Below are positions 26,395 through 35,082 of a stretch of 64,000 bases of DNA, in pieces (the stretch's first letter is position 1; each line of letters starts with the position of its first letter). This DNA is from Nocardia carnea (lineage in GTDB: Bacteria > Actinomycetota > Actinomycetes > Mycobacteriales > Mycobacteriaceae). The stretch spans positions 1-64,000 of the forward strand of contig NZ_JARWPM010000429.1 in the NCBI RefSeq assembly GCF_029869215.1, written 5' to 3'. Both the position numbers and the translations under genes were made by a program. The notes beneath the pieces were generated by a model. The model saw only the letters and a list, made by a program, of their open reading frames with translations. It was not told the origin of the DNA and made no database searches.

Positions 26395-27447
26395 TCAGCC
26401 CGCGGCCTTCGACTGCGAGCTGGTGCGGTTCAGGATGGCGGCGAGTTCGGCGTCGAAACGATCGGCATCCTCGATATTGCCCAGGTGGCCGGTGGGCCAG
26501 ACCTGGTAATCGGGGTGATTACCGGCCGCGCGCATGGTGTCGGCGATGATGCGTGACATCCGTTCGGGCAGGAGCCGGTCGTAGCGGCCCGCGATGATCG
26601 TGGTGGGGACGGTCAGGTTCGCGGCGGCTTCGCCCAGCTCCAGATCCGCCAGCAGCGCGGCGTGCCGGCCGCGGGCCAGCGGGCGGCAGGAGCGCACGAT
26701 ACTCAGCGCGAATTCGGCCTGTTCGTTCGTGGCGCCGCGGGCCATGATGCGCTCTTTGAGCAGCTCCCGCGCCGCCCAGCCGCCGGGCAACGGCAGCGGG
26801 GAGGTGAGCAGGGATTCGGCGAAGATCATCGGCAGCCGGATCGGGGAACCGAGCAGGGTGAGCGGCTGGCTGCCGACGCTGAGCGGTTTGTTCAGCAGCG
26901 GCAGCAGATCGGTGTCGTAGCGGATATTGCCCGAAGTGGTGTTGGCCAGCACCACCGCGCGGGCGCGGCGGGCCACCTGATCGGGGTGCCGGGCCGCCCA
27001 GGCTTGCAGGGTGATACCGCCCATGCTGTGGCCGACGAGCAGGGCTTTGCGGCCGGGGCGCAGGGTCGCGTCGAGGACGGCGGCGAGATCGTCGGCGAGG
27101 GTGTGATCGGCCAGGGCGGCGCGGCCCAGCGTGCTCTCGCCGTGGCCGCGCTGGTCGTAGGAGATCACGCGGTAGCGGTCGGCGAAAGTGTTGATCTGCG
27201 GGTGCCAGTACTCGATACAGCAGCTCCAGCCGTGGATGAGCACGATCGGCTCGGCATCGGCGGGACCGTAGGAGTGGACGCGCAGGCGGGCGCCGTCGAC
27301 CGTGGTGACGGTGGAGACGTCAGGCGCATCGACCGGGGCGTTGAACACCGCGTTCTTGAACCGGCGGGCGCGCAATGCGGCGCGGTAGGGGGCGGTCAGC
27401 GCCCCGTGGTGCGCCTGCGATAGCGCGGACAACGATTTCACCAGCAT
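26395..27447 (-). CDS. Alpha/beta hydrolase
   Basis: 350 residues. AAAGGAG lies 7 nt before ATG 27447. The oxyanion region is VLIHGWSCCIEYW (about 69-81), the nucleophile is Ser141 in VGHSMGG, and the end contains a DRLLPERMS and a GHLGN that fit the acid and histidine. The lid is helical. It is an esterase or epoxide-hydrolase-like enzyme of uncertain substrate. Confidence 0.88.
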   Translation of the reverse strand: MLVKSLSALSQAHHGALTAPYRAALRARRFKNAVFNAPVDAPDVSTVTTVDGARLRVHSYGPADAEPIVLIHGWSCCIEYWHPQINTFADRYRVISYDQRGHGESTLGRAALADHTLADDLAAVLDATLRPGRKALLVGHSMGGITLQAWAARHPDQVARRARAVVLANTTSGNIRYDTDLLPLLNKPLSVGSQPLTLLGSPIRLPMIFAESLLTSPLPLPGGWAARELLKERIMARGATNEQAEFALSIVRSCRPLARGRHAALLADLELGEAAANLTVPTTIIAGRYDRLLPERMSRIIADTMRAAGNHPDYQVWPTGHLGNIEDADRFDAELAAILNRTSSQSKAAG

Positions 27448-27675
27448 CAGAACACTCCTTTGTGCCTGCTGACACGGTAACCTGCAAGCTGGGTGCTTAC
27501 AAGAGCAAGCGCCGCACCGGAGTTCACGCCCGGAATGTGGTTCTCATACCGGATGTCGGTTCTGCGGGCGGTGCCGTTAACCCAGAATTTCCCAATCTCC
27601 ACGGTTTCTATGCATGCGTGGCCCAAACGGAGCAAGCATCTCCGTTGGTTGTGGCGTCAACCGCCGCGCCCGGAC

Positions 27676-27681
27676 TACGGT
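27676..27681 (+). promoter_or_regulatory. -10 box for leaderless DUF2752 gene
   Basis: TACGGT lies 7 nt before the GTG at 27689. It supports that GTG as start of a leaderless mRNA; no ribosome binding site is present. Confidence 0.45.
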
Positions 27682-27688
27682 GAGAACT

Positions 27689-28198
27689 GTGAAGGACTCG
27701 GACGCGGCGCGGCCACCGCTGGTGTCATCCGGAGCGCCGGGCGGCGGCGAACCGGAGTTCATGGCGGACGCGACGGGTCATGCAACCCGTCGTCGCGGTG
27801 GGTTGCTCGGGCTGGCACTTCCCGCCGCGGTCGCGAGTGCGGGGGTGGGTGCCGTTCTGCTGTTGCATGTGCGCGACCCGCATATCCCGGGCTCGTACGG
27901 GCTGTGCCCTTCCTACGGGCTGTTCGGTGTGTACTGCCCCGGATGCGGGGGTATGCGGGCAGTGCACAACCTGACCGAAGGGAACATCATCGATTCCCTG
28001 CACAGCAATCTGCTGGCGTTGCCGGTGCTGGTGCTGTTCGCGCTGTGGGTGGGTGATTGGGCCGTCCGGGCCTGGCGCGGCGAAGGGCCGCGGCTGCCCG
28101 GGATCAGCCTCACCACCACCTGGGTGCTGCTCGGCTCACTCGCCGCGTACACCGTCTTGCGCAACACGCCGTGGGGTACCTGGCTGACGCCGGTGTGA
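27689..28198 (+). CDS. DUF2752 membrane protein
   Basis: 169 residues. After a ~35-residue polar head there are three hydrophobic segments. Between the first and second is the family signature, FGVYCPGCGGMRAVHNL with a CxxC, the hallmark of DUF2752 proteins. They occur in many bacteria and their function is not known to me; a metal- or redox-related role is often guessed because of the CPGCG. No partner gene is obvious, but a tiny gene follows 39 bp later. Confidence 0.85.
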   Translation: MKDSDAARPPLVSSGAPGGGEPEFMADATGHATRRRGGLLGLALPAAVASAGVGAVLLLHVRDPHIPGSYGLCPSYGLFGVYCPGCGGMRAVHNLTEGNIIDSLHSNLLALPVLVLFALWVGDWAVRAWRGEGPRLPGISLTTTWVLLGSLAAYTVLRNTPWGTWLTPV

Positions 28199-28237
28199 CA
28201 CGGTCGGGTCGAATGAATACCGACCGACGAGGTGGAG

Positions 28238-28426
28238 ATGCGCGATTCGCTGAAGGACCGGGTCCGGGACAAACTGCTGCGGCAGCTCGCCGAGGACGGT
28301 CCGCCCGGACCCGAATCCGAGGATCCACGTCTCATCTCGGTGGTCGCCGATCTGGACGCCCTGGACAGTGTGGGCGAGGACGATCCGCTGATCGAACAGC
28401 TGGCGGGCCGCTACCTGGTTTTCTGA
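28238..28426 (+). CDS. Small hypothetical protein
   Basis: 62 residues, acidic in its second half (VVADLDALDSVGEDDP). GAGG lies 5 nt before ATG 28238. Not recognised. The last 16 bp overlap the convergent aminopeptidase gene. It may form a unit with the DUF2752 gene. Confidence 0.55.
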   Translation: MRDSLKDRVRDKLLRQLAEDGPPGPESEDPRLISVVADLDALDSVGEDDPLIEQLAGRYLVF

Positions 28427-29754
28427 CCGGCCGGCGGCAGCGGCGGCAGCGGTTCGGAGTACAGCCAGTCCTGCCACAGGGGATGCAGGGGTACCACGCT
28501 GTAGTGGCCGACCAGGTCGGTGAACTCCTCGGTGGAGACCGAGCCGTGGCGGTGGCGGGCGGTCCAGTCCCGGATCAGCCGGAAGAACGCGGTATCGCCG
28601 AGTTCCAGCCGCAGCGCGTGCAGGGTGAGGGCGCCCCGCTTGTAGACGCGGTCGTCGAACATGAGCGTGGGGCCCGGATCGCCGACCACGATGTTCTGTG
28701 GTTCCCGGTGCAGAGTGTGCCAGGCCGCGCGGGCGAGCTGATCGGCGCTCGGGCCACCGGAGGCTTCCGACCAGATCCACTCCGCGTAGCAGGCGAACCC
28801 CTCGTGCAGCCAGATATCGCACCAGTGCTGGATGGTGAGACTGTTGCCGAACCACTGATGGGCGAGTTCGTGGGCGACCAGGCGTTCCGCGCCGCGGCGG
28901 CCGTCGCAATGGTTGGCGCCGAAGATGGAGATGCCCTGCGCTTCGATAGGGATCTCCAGCTCGTCCTCGGTGACCACCACCGAATAGCTCTGGAACGGGT
29001 ACGGCCCGAACAGGTCGCCGAAGACCGTCATCATCTGCGGCTGGCGAGCGAAATCGTGGTCGAATTCGGCGCGTAACCGGGGCGGGATCACCGCGTACAT
29101 GGGTACCGGCGCGTCGTGATCGGTGAGCCGGTGTTTGCGATAGCGGCCGATCTGCACGGTGGCCAGGTAGCTGGCCATCGGTTCGGCTTGCTCGTACACC
29201 CAGGTGGTCTGCCCGGCCTTGGTCTGTTTGCCGGCCAGGGTGCCGTTGGCGAGGGTGTGGTACGGGGTGTCGGTGGTGATCGAGATCCGGTAGCTGGCCT
29301 TGGAACTGGGGTGGTCGTCGCAGGGGAACCAGGACGCCGCGCCGTTGGGCTGGCTGGCCACCAGCGAACCTTCGGTGAGTTCCTCCCAGCCCACTTCGCC
29401 CCACGGCCCGCGGACGGGTTTGGGTGCGCCGGCGTACTGGACGACGAACTGCAGGATCCCGCCCGCCGGGATCCGCTGCCGCGGGGTGATGGTGAGTTTG
29501 CCGCGCTGATGGTTGTACTTACCGGCCTTGGTGCCGTTGACCAGCACTTTCGACACCGCGAGGGCCTGCGAGAGGTCGAGTGAGTAGCGGGGGCGTTCGG
29601 CCGTGGTCACCGCGGTGATCACGGCGCGGCCGGCCAGCCGGTTACTGGCGACCTTGTAGTTCAATTCCAGTTCGTACCGCGAGACGCGATAGCCCCGGTT
29701 TCCGTTCTGCGGGAGATAGTCGTCGATGGGGGCGTCGTAGAACCTACTCCCCAT
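28411..29754 (-). CDS. M1 family metallopeptidase
   Basis: 447 residues. The zinc site is HELAH at 295-299 with the third ligand Glu318 (LHEGF). The usual GAMEN exopeptidase motif is replaced by EAQG (271-274). There is no signal peptide. The ATG shares one base with the stop of the NRPS gene (TGATG), so both are translated together. In Streptomyces albulus the enzymes that degrade epsilon-poly-lysine are zinc aminopeptidases; with a lysine-type NRPS upstream, a role in trimming or clearing its product is an attractive inference. Confidence 0.9.
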   Translation of the reverse strand: MGSRFYDAPIDDYLPQNGNRGYRVSRYELELNYKVASNRLAGRAVITAVTTAERPRYSLDLSQALAVSKVLVNGTKAGKYNHQRGKLTITPRQRIPAGGILQFVVQYAGAPKPVRGPWGEVGWEELTEGSLVASQPNGAASWFPCDDHPSSKASYRISITTDTPYHTLANGTLAGKQTKAGQTTWVYEQAEPMASYLATVQIGRYRKHRLTDHDAPVPMYAVIPPRLRAEFDHDFARQPQMMTVFGDLFGPYPFQSYSVVVTEDELEIPIEAQGISIFGANHCDGRRGAERLVAHELAHQWFGNSLTIQHWCDIWLHEGFACYAEWIWSEASGGPSADQLARAAWHTLHREPQNIVVGDPGPTLMFDDRVYKRGALTLHALRLELGDTAFFRLIRDWTARHRHGSVSTEEFTDLVGHYSVVPLHPLWQDWLYSEPLPPLPPAGQKTR

Positions 29755-32700
29755 CAGCGGTCGGTCTCCTCGTCCGCCGGATCGGTCTCCGCGGTGCGCA
29801 CCGGACCCGACCAGGGGGCGATGGGGTTACCCCACCATCTCGTGGAAGGCGGCACGGTATCGCCGCGCATCACCAGGGAGGCCGGACCCACGGTCGCGCC
29901 CGCGCCGAGGGTGGCGGCGGGCAGGGCGACGCAATGCGGGCCGAGAGTCGCACCTGGCTCCAGGGTCACGGTGTCCATGGCCATGATGCGGTCGTGGAAC
30001 AGGTGGGTCTGCACCACGCAACCGCGTTCCACGGTCGCCCCGTCACCGAGTGTCACCAGGTCTGCCTCCGGAAGCCAGTAGGACTCGCACCATACCCCGC
30101 GGCCGATCTTCGCGCCGAGCGCTCGCAACCAGAGGTTCAGTACGGGCGTACCGGTCGCCGCCCGGGCGAACCACGGTGCCGCAACGGTTTCGACGAAAGC
30201 GTCCGAGACCTCGTTACGCCAGACGAACGAACTCCACAACGGATGTTCCTCGGCCCGGATACGGCCCACCAGAACCCATTTCGCGGTCACCGCGCTCGCG
30301 CAGGCCACCGCGCCCGCCACCATCAGCACGACCCCGGACAGCAATGCGGCGGCGAGGAAGCCGAGACCGCCGGCCAGGCGGGCGAGGGTGAACAGCACCG
30401 CGAGGCCGATGGCGAAGGTCACCACCACCGCGGCCAGGCGGCACGTTTCGAAGGCGCCGCGGTAGATCCGCAGCCGCAGCGGTGGGTCGAAGGTGCGGTC
30501 GGTATCGGCGTTTCCGGCCGCGCGGCGCAGCCGCACCGGTGGGCTACCGAGCCAGGACGAACCGGCCTTGGCCTTGCTCGGTGCCGCCGACAACACCGCG
30601 ACCAGGCCGTTTTTCGGCACCCGCCGGCCGGGCGCGGTCATCCCCGAATTGCCGAGGAAAGCGCGTTTACCGACCTTCGCCTCCCCGATGTGCAGCCAGC
30701 CGCCGCCCAATTCGTAACTGGCGATCATGGTGTCATCGGCGAGGAAGGCACCGTCGGCGACGGTGGTGAATTTGGGCAGCAGCAGCACGGTGGACGCCTC
30801 GACCCGTTTACCGACCTTCGCGCCGAGCAGCCGCAACCAGATGGGAGTCAGCAGGGAGGCGTACAGCGGGAACAGGAAGGTCCGGGCCGAATCGAGCAGG
30901 CGCTCGGTGGCCCATACCTGCCACCCCACCCGGCTGCGCACGGGGTGGTAGCCCTCGGTCAGGCCGATACTGAGCAGCCGGACCGCCACGATGGTCGCCA
31001 CCGCGTACAACACCAGGCTGAACAGGGTCGCCACCGGCAACCAGAGGAATGCGGGGACCAGTGCGTCCGCCAGGGTCGCGGTATCCCGGATACCCCACGC
31101 GATCACCGCCAGGCCCACCGCAAGCCCGGCCAGCGGCAGCGCGCCCAGGGCCAGCGAACCGATCCCGTAGGCCAGTACCCAGTGCACGGCCCGTTCCGGC
31201 GTCTCCGCAGGCCAGCGGTGCCGCGCGCGGCCTACCTTCACCGCCGGTGAACCGGCCCATTCCTGGCCGGCCTTCACCTTCCCGGCAACCGCCGACCCGG
31301 CCGCGATCTCCGCGTCGCGGCCGATCCGGGTCCCGGGCAACAGCACCGATCGAGCCCCGACCACCGCGCCCTTGCCCACCACGATCGAACCGATGTGCAC
31401 GGTATCGCCGTCGATCCAGTAGCCGGACAGATCGACCTCGGGTTCCACGCTGCACCCGTCGCGCAGTTCGAGCATGCCGGTGACCGGGGGCAGGGTGTGC
31501 AGGTCCACGCCCTTGCCGACCTTCGCGCCCAGCGCCCGGGCGAACGGCACCATCCACGGGGCGCCGGACAGGTTTTCTGCCCCGCTGGCCTCGGCCAGCC
31601 GCACCGCCGCCCACAATCGCACGTGCACCGAACCGCCGCGCGGATAACTACCCGGGCGCACCCCGGCGAGCAGTGTGCGGGCGCCGGCCACACAGATCGC
31701 CATCCGGCCGAGCGGGGTGATGAACACCAGGAACAGCAGGACGGTCCACCACCAGGACAGGCGGGGAAGCCACGGCAGCAGGTCGAACCAGGCCGTGACC
31801 CCGGCGGCCACCGCCAGCCAGGTGACCCACTGCAGCCCGGTGAGCGTGGTCAGGGCGACCGTCGCGGCGATCTGGATCAGCTGCGCCGAACGCGGGGTCG
31901 GCGCCACCTCGCGGGTTTCCGCGACCGCACCCGGACCGCTGTCGTCGAGAAGTTCGGTCAGGGCGCCGAGCCGCGGATGATCGTAGATATCGGCGACTGT
32001 GATCCGCGGATACCGAGCCCGCAACGCGGTCACCAGCTGCGCCGCCGACAGCGAGCCGCCGCCCAGTTCGAAGAAATCGGCTTCCGCACCGGTGATCTCC
32101 GCGCCCAGGACATCGGTCCAGATCTGTGCGACCCACGCGGCGGTACCGGTGAGCCCGTGGTCGGTTGCGGAGTCGGCGCCGGCCAGCGGCCACGGCAGCG
32201 CGTTGCGATCGACCTTGCCCGAGGTGCGGGTGGGCAGTTCCGGTACCACCACCAGGCGCGGGATCAGCGGTGCGGGAAGCTGCCCCGACAGCCGGGCCCG
32301 GGCCGCGGCCAGGTCGTAATCGTCCGGGACCCCGGTGAGGTAGCCGATCAGGACCGGCGACCCGGTGGCGGTGGTGCGCACCGCGGCGGCCGCGCCACTC
32401 ACCCCGGGGAGATGTTGCAGCGCGTTGTCGATTTCGCCGAGTTCGATCCGGCGGCCTCCGATCTTCACCTGATCGTCGGCGCGGCCGAGGAACACCAGCC
32501 CGGCGCTGTCGTTGCGAACCAGGTCACCGCTGCGGTAGGCGCGCTCCCAGCCCAGTGTCGCCAGCGGGGCGTACTTCTCGGCGTCCTTCGCGGGGTCGAG
32601 GTAGCGGGCCAGGCCCACCCCGCCGATCACCAGTTCACCGGATTCTCCCTCACCCACGGGGGCACCGTCCGCGTCCACCACGGCGAGGTCCCAGCCGTCC

Positions 32701-33683
32701 AGCGGCAGCCCGATCCGCACCGGGCCGGTACCGTCCAGCAGCGCCGCGCAGGCCACCACGGTGGCCTCGGTGGGGCCGTAGGTATTCCATACCTCGCGGT
32801 CGTCGTCGGCGAGGCGTTCGGCCAGTTCCGGCGGTACCGCTTCGCCGCCGAAGATCAGCAGGCGCACCGATTCCAGGGCTTCCGGCGGCCAGGTGGCGGC
32901 GAGGGTCGGGACGGTGGAGACCACGGTGATGCCCTGCCGGACCAGCCACGGGCCGAGATCGGCGCCGGTGCGTACCAGCGCGCGCGGCGCCGGGACCAGG
33001 CAGGCGCCGTGCCGCCAGGCCAGCCACATCTCCTCGCAGGAGGCGTCGAAAGCCACCGACAAGCCGGCCAGCACGCGGTCGCCGGGGCCGAGCGGGTTCT
33101 CGCGCAGGAACAGCCGGGCCTCGGCATCGACGAAGGCGGCGGCATTGCGATGGGTCACCGCGACACCCTTCGGTGTGCCGGTGGAACCGGAGGTGAAGAT
33201 GATCCAGGCGTCGTCGTCGGGAGTAGGCAGTCCGGGGGATTGCCCACCGGTTGCCGGACCCGGTTCGCCGGCCGCGGGACGATCCGCGGCGGGCTCGATA
33301 CCGGACGCGGTCGCGATGGCCGTGACCTGTGCCTCACCGAAAACCAGCCGCGCGCGCTCCTCGGGATCGTCCGCGTCGACCGGAACATAGGCCGCGCCGG
33401 CATGCAGTACCGCCAGGATCGTCAGATACAACTCCCACGTACCCGACGGCATCCGGACACCCACCCGGTCGCCCCGGCGGACGCCGGCCGCGATCAGCGC
33501 GCCGACCGAATCATCGATTTCCGTCAGCAGCTCGGCATAGGTCAGGGTGCGGTCGGCGGTTGCCAAGGCGGGCGCGTCGGGATGGTGTGCGGCCGTCTCG
33601 GCCAGGACCTCGACCAGGGTGCGGGCAGCCGGGGCCGCATCGGCGCGCCGGAGCCCGCTCTCCTCTTGCAGCTGCGACTGCAT
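29754..33683 (-). CDS. Pls/PosA-family NRPS, predicted lysine-activating
   Basis: 1309 residues, about the size of epsilon-poly-lysine synthetase (Pls). Order: adenylation domain (about 45-500: FTSGSTGTPKG at 163-173, NTYGPTE at 300-306, YRSGDL at 383-388, GRADDQVKIGGRRIELGEID at 400-419, TSGKVDR), carrier domain with phosphopantetheine Ser544 in GGGSLS, then three modules of membrane helices plus hexapeptide beta-helix (about 600-820, 835-1050, 1080-1290). There is no condensation or thioesterase domain, as in Pls. Pocket residues read by alignment to GrsA are D213 A214 E217 S256 I277 G279 T301 V309 V310 K490, close to the known lysine code DAESIGSVCK. It would polymerise a basic amino acid at the membrane. 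Confidence 0.9.
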   Translation of the reverse strand: MQSQLQEESGLRRADAAPAARTLVEVLAETAAHHPDAPALATADRTLTYAELLTEIDDSVGALIAAGVRRGDRVGVRMPSGTWELYLTILAVLHAGAAYVPVDADDPEERARLVFGEAQVTAIATASGIEPAADRPAAGEPGPATGGQSPGLPTPDDDAWIIFTSGSTGTPKGVAVTHRNAAAFVDAEARLFLRENPLGPGDRVLAGLSVAFDASCEEMWLAWRHGACLVPAPRALVRTGADLGPWLVRQGITVVSTVPTLAATWPPEALESVRLLIFGGEAVPPELAERLADDDREVWNTYGPTEATVVACAALLDGTGPVRIGLPLDGWDLAVVDADGAPVGEGESGELVIGGVGLARYLDPAKDAEKYAPLATLGWERAYRSGDLVRNDSAGLVFLGRADDQVKIGGRRIELGEIDNALQHLPGVSGAAAAVRTTATGSPVLIGYLTGVPDDYDLAAARARLSGQLPAPLIPRLVVVPELPTRTSGKVDRNALPWPLAGADSATDHGLTGTAAWVAQIWTDVLGAEITGAEADFFELGGGSLSAAQLVTALRARYPRITVADIYDHPRLGALTELLDDSGPGAVAETREVAPTPRSAQLIQIAATVALTTLTGLQWVTWLAVAAGVTAWFDLLPWLPRLSWWWTVLLFLVFITPLGRMAICVAGARTLLAGVRPGSYPRGGSVHVRLWAAVRLAEASGAENLSGAPWMVPFARALGAKVGKGVDLHTLPPVTGMLELRDGCSVEPEVDLSGYWIDGDTVHIGSIVVGKGAVVGARSVLLPGTRIGRDAEIAAGSAVAGKVKAGQEWAGSPAVKVGRARHRWPAETPERAVHWVLAYGIGSLALGALPLAGLAVGLAVIAWGIRDTATLADALVPAFLWLPVATLFSLVLYAVATIVAVRLLSIGLTEGYHPVRSRVGWQVWATERLLDSARTFLFPLYASLLTPIWLRLLGAKVGKRVEASTVLLLPKFTTVADGAFLADDTMIASYELGGGWLHIGEAKVGKRAFLGNSGMTAPGRRVPKNGLVAVLSAAPSKAKAGSSWLGSPPVRLRRAAGNADTDRTFDPPLRLRIYRGAFETCRLAAVVVTFAIGLAVLFTLARLAGGLGFLAAALLSGVVLMVAGAVACASAVTAKWVLVGRIRAEEHPLWSSFVWRNEVSDAFVETVAAPWFARAATGTPVLNLWLRALGAKIGRGVWCESYWLPEADLVTLGDGATVERGCVVQTHLFHDRIMAMDTVTLEPGATLGPHCVALPAATLGAGATVGPASLVMRGDTVPPSTRWWGNPIAPWSGPVRTAETDPADEETDR

Positions 33684-33802
33684 CTACCCGGCCCACCTTC
33701 CATCGCGCCCAGCCGACGGACTTGTTGTCTCATACCAGGGTTACCGCGCGGCAAACAGCGGTAGACCGGGTGAACAGCCTACCGGCGTGGGTGGAGGGGC
33801 GA

Positions 33803-34363
33803 TCAGTCCGCGTCGTCGGTGAGCGGGGTGGGGCGGTAGTAGCGGCCCTTGTAGTAGAGCAGGGGAACGGTGGGCGGTTCCTCTTCGGTGTCGTCGTGCA
33901 CCTTCACCACCCGGCCCACCACGAGAGTGTGATCGCCGATCGGGATGAGCTGTTCGACGGTGGTGCGCAGCCACAGCGGGGTGCCGTGCAGTACCGGTTC
34001 GCCGGTGTCCAGGGCCGACCAGAGAGCGGGGTCGCTGAAACGGTGCGCGGCGGTCCGGGCGAACCGCTGAGCCAGATGGCGCTGGTGTTCGCCCAGGAAA
34101 TGGATCACCACCGAGTGCGCGGCGGTCAGGGCGGCGAGACTGGACGACGTATCGCTGATGTTGAAGGAGATGAGCGGCGGATCCAGGGAGAGCGAGGCGA
34201 ACGAGGTCGCGGTGAAACCGACCGGGCCGGTGGCCGAGTTCAGCGTCACGATGGTGACGCCGGACGGGTAGTGCCGCATCGAGGCGCGGTACTGCTCGGC
34301 GGTGATACCGCTGAGGTCGTCGGGGATCCGGATTCCGGTGTCGGGCCGTGGTGCTTCGGTCAC
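33803..34363 (-). CDS. Flavin reductase family protein
   Basis: 186 residues, GTG start. The FMN-binding split barrel of the HpaC/DIM6 type is seen from [38 protein letters not shown] and [12 protein letters not shown]. Such enzymes supply reduced FMN to a monooxygenase or act on their own. No monooxygenase is next to it. It lies 119 bp upstream of the NRPS in the same direction, but a functional link is not shown. Confidence 0.88.
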   Translation of the reverse strand: MTEAPRPDTGIRIPDDLSGITAEQYRASMRHYPSGVTIVTLNSATGPVGFTATSFASLSLDPPLISFNISDTSSSLAALTAAHSVVIHFLGEHQRHLAQRFARTAAHRFSDPALWSALDTGEPVLHGTPLWLRTTVEQLIPIGDHTLVVGRVVKVHDDTEEEPPTVPLLYYKGRYYRPTPLTDDAD

Positions 34364-34426
34364 CCCGCCGACGCTACGCGCGGAACCGGGCGCTCGCGCG
34401 GGCCGGTCCGCTGGGCGGGAAGCCCG

Positions 34427-34900
34427 TTATTCCATCTCGAGGGAGAGTCCGGCGGTGATCCGCAGCAGCTCGGGATACGAGGTGCGGAACACGGTGCCCG
34501 GGCAGCCGCCGGCCGCCAGCAGTTCACCGAACCCGGCCAGCATGCTGTCCACCCAGGTGGGCAGGTTCACCGGATGACCCACCGGCGCGATACTGCCCGG
34601 CAGCTGCCCGGTGTACTTCACGGCCAGATGCGGCGGCGCCGGTATCAGGACGCCGTCGAGGCGGGCGCCGGTCCGCCGCGCATCCACCTGGTGCGCGGCG
34701 GAAACCAGCAGCAGGATCGGTTCGTCGCCGAGCAGGAAGACCTGCGCCTGCACCAATGCCCCCGGATCCACCTCCATCGCCTGCGCCGTTTCCACGGGAC
34801 CCACTGCGGATTCCGGCACGCTGACGATCAGGCCGTGGTGTCCGCGAGCTATCAAGGTATCCGAGACCCGGCAGGTTATCGGTGGAAGCGACCTGCGCAT
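34427..34900 (-). CDS. YbaK/ProX-like aminoacyl-tRNA deacylase
   Basis: 157 residues from ATG 34900; a TACCCT box 6 nt upstream (34907-34912, minus strand) predicts a leaderless mRNA. The YbaK fold is shown by QAQVFLLGDEPILLLVSAAHQVD and the ligand loop YTGQLPGSIAPVGHP near 105-120. The family removes wrongly attached amino acids from tRNA. The exact substrate is unknown. It is divergent from the enoyl-CoA hydratase gene. Confidence 0.8.
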   Translation of the reverse strand: MRRSLPPITCRVSDTLIARGHHGLIVSVPESAVGPVETAQAMEVDPGALVQAQVFLLGDEPILLLVSAAHQVDARRTGARLDGVLIPAPPHLAVKYTGQLPGSIAPVGHPVNLPTWVDSMLAGFGELLAAGGCPGTVFRTSYPELLRITAGLSLEME

Positions 34901-34906
34901 GGTCAC

Positions 34907-34912
34907 AGGGTA
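34907..34912 (-). promoter_or_regulatory. -10 box of leaderless YbaK-like gene
   Basis: On the minus strand TACCCT is followed by six bases and ATG 34900. Together with no visible ribosome binding site this is the standard leaderless layout. Confidence 0.5.
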
Positions 34913-35070
34913 GGACGAACCGGGCCCCGGGGGCGCTGTTCGCCGATGCGGGGCCGGTTCCGTCCCGGCGAGTGGACACCGGCCGTCGCCCAGCCGTTGC
35001 GGGTCGACCCGGATGCCGAAGGCGCGGCTGCGGGGCAATCGACCCGCCCCGAACTCCCGGAGCGAGCCAT

Positions 35071-35076
35071 TAGTCT
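35071..35076 (+). promoter_or_regulatory. -10 box of leaderless enoyl-CoA hydratase gene
   Basis: TAGTCT ends 6 nt before ATG 35083. There is no Shine-Dalgarno sequence, so transcription most likely starts at the A of ATG. Confidence 0.55.
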
Positions 35077-35082
35077 GAACCG

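Noticed and set aside
31395-33764. 789-codon open frame on the plus strand
   Set aside because: Antisense to the NRPS gene; Gly/Arg/Gln/His-rich with no known motif, an effect of high GC at third positions.
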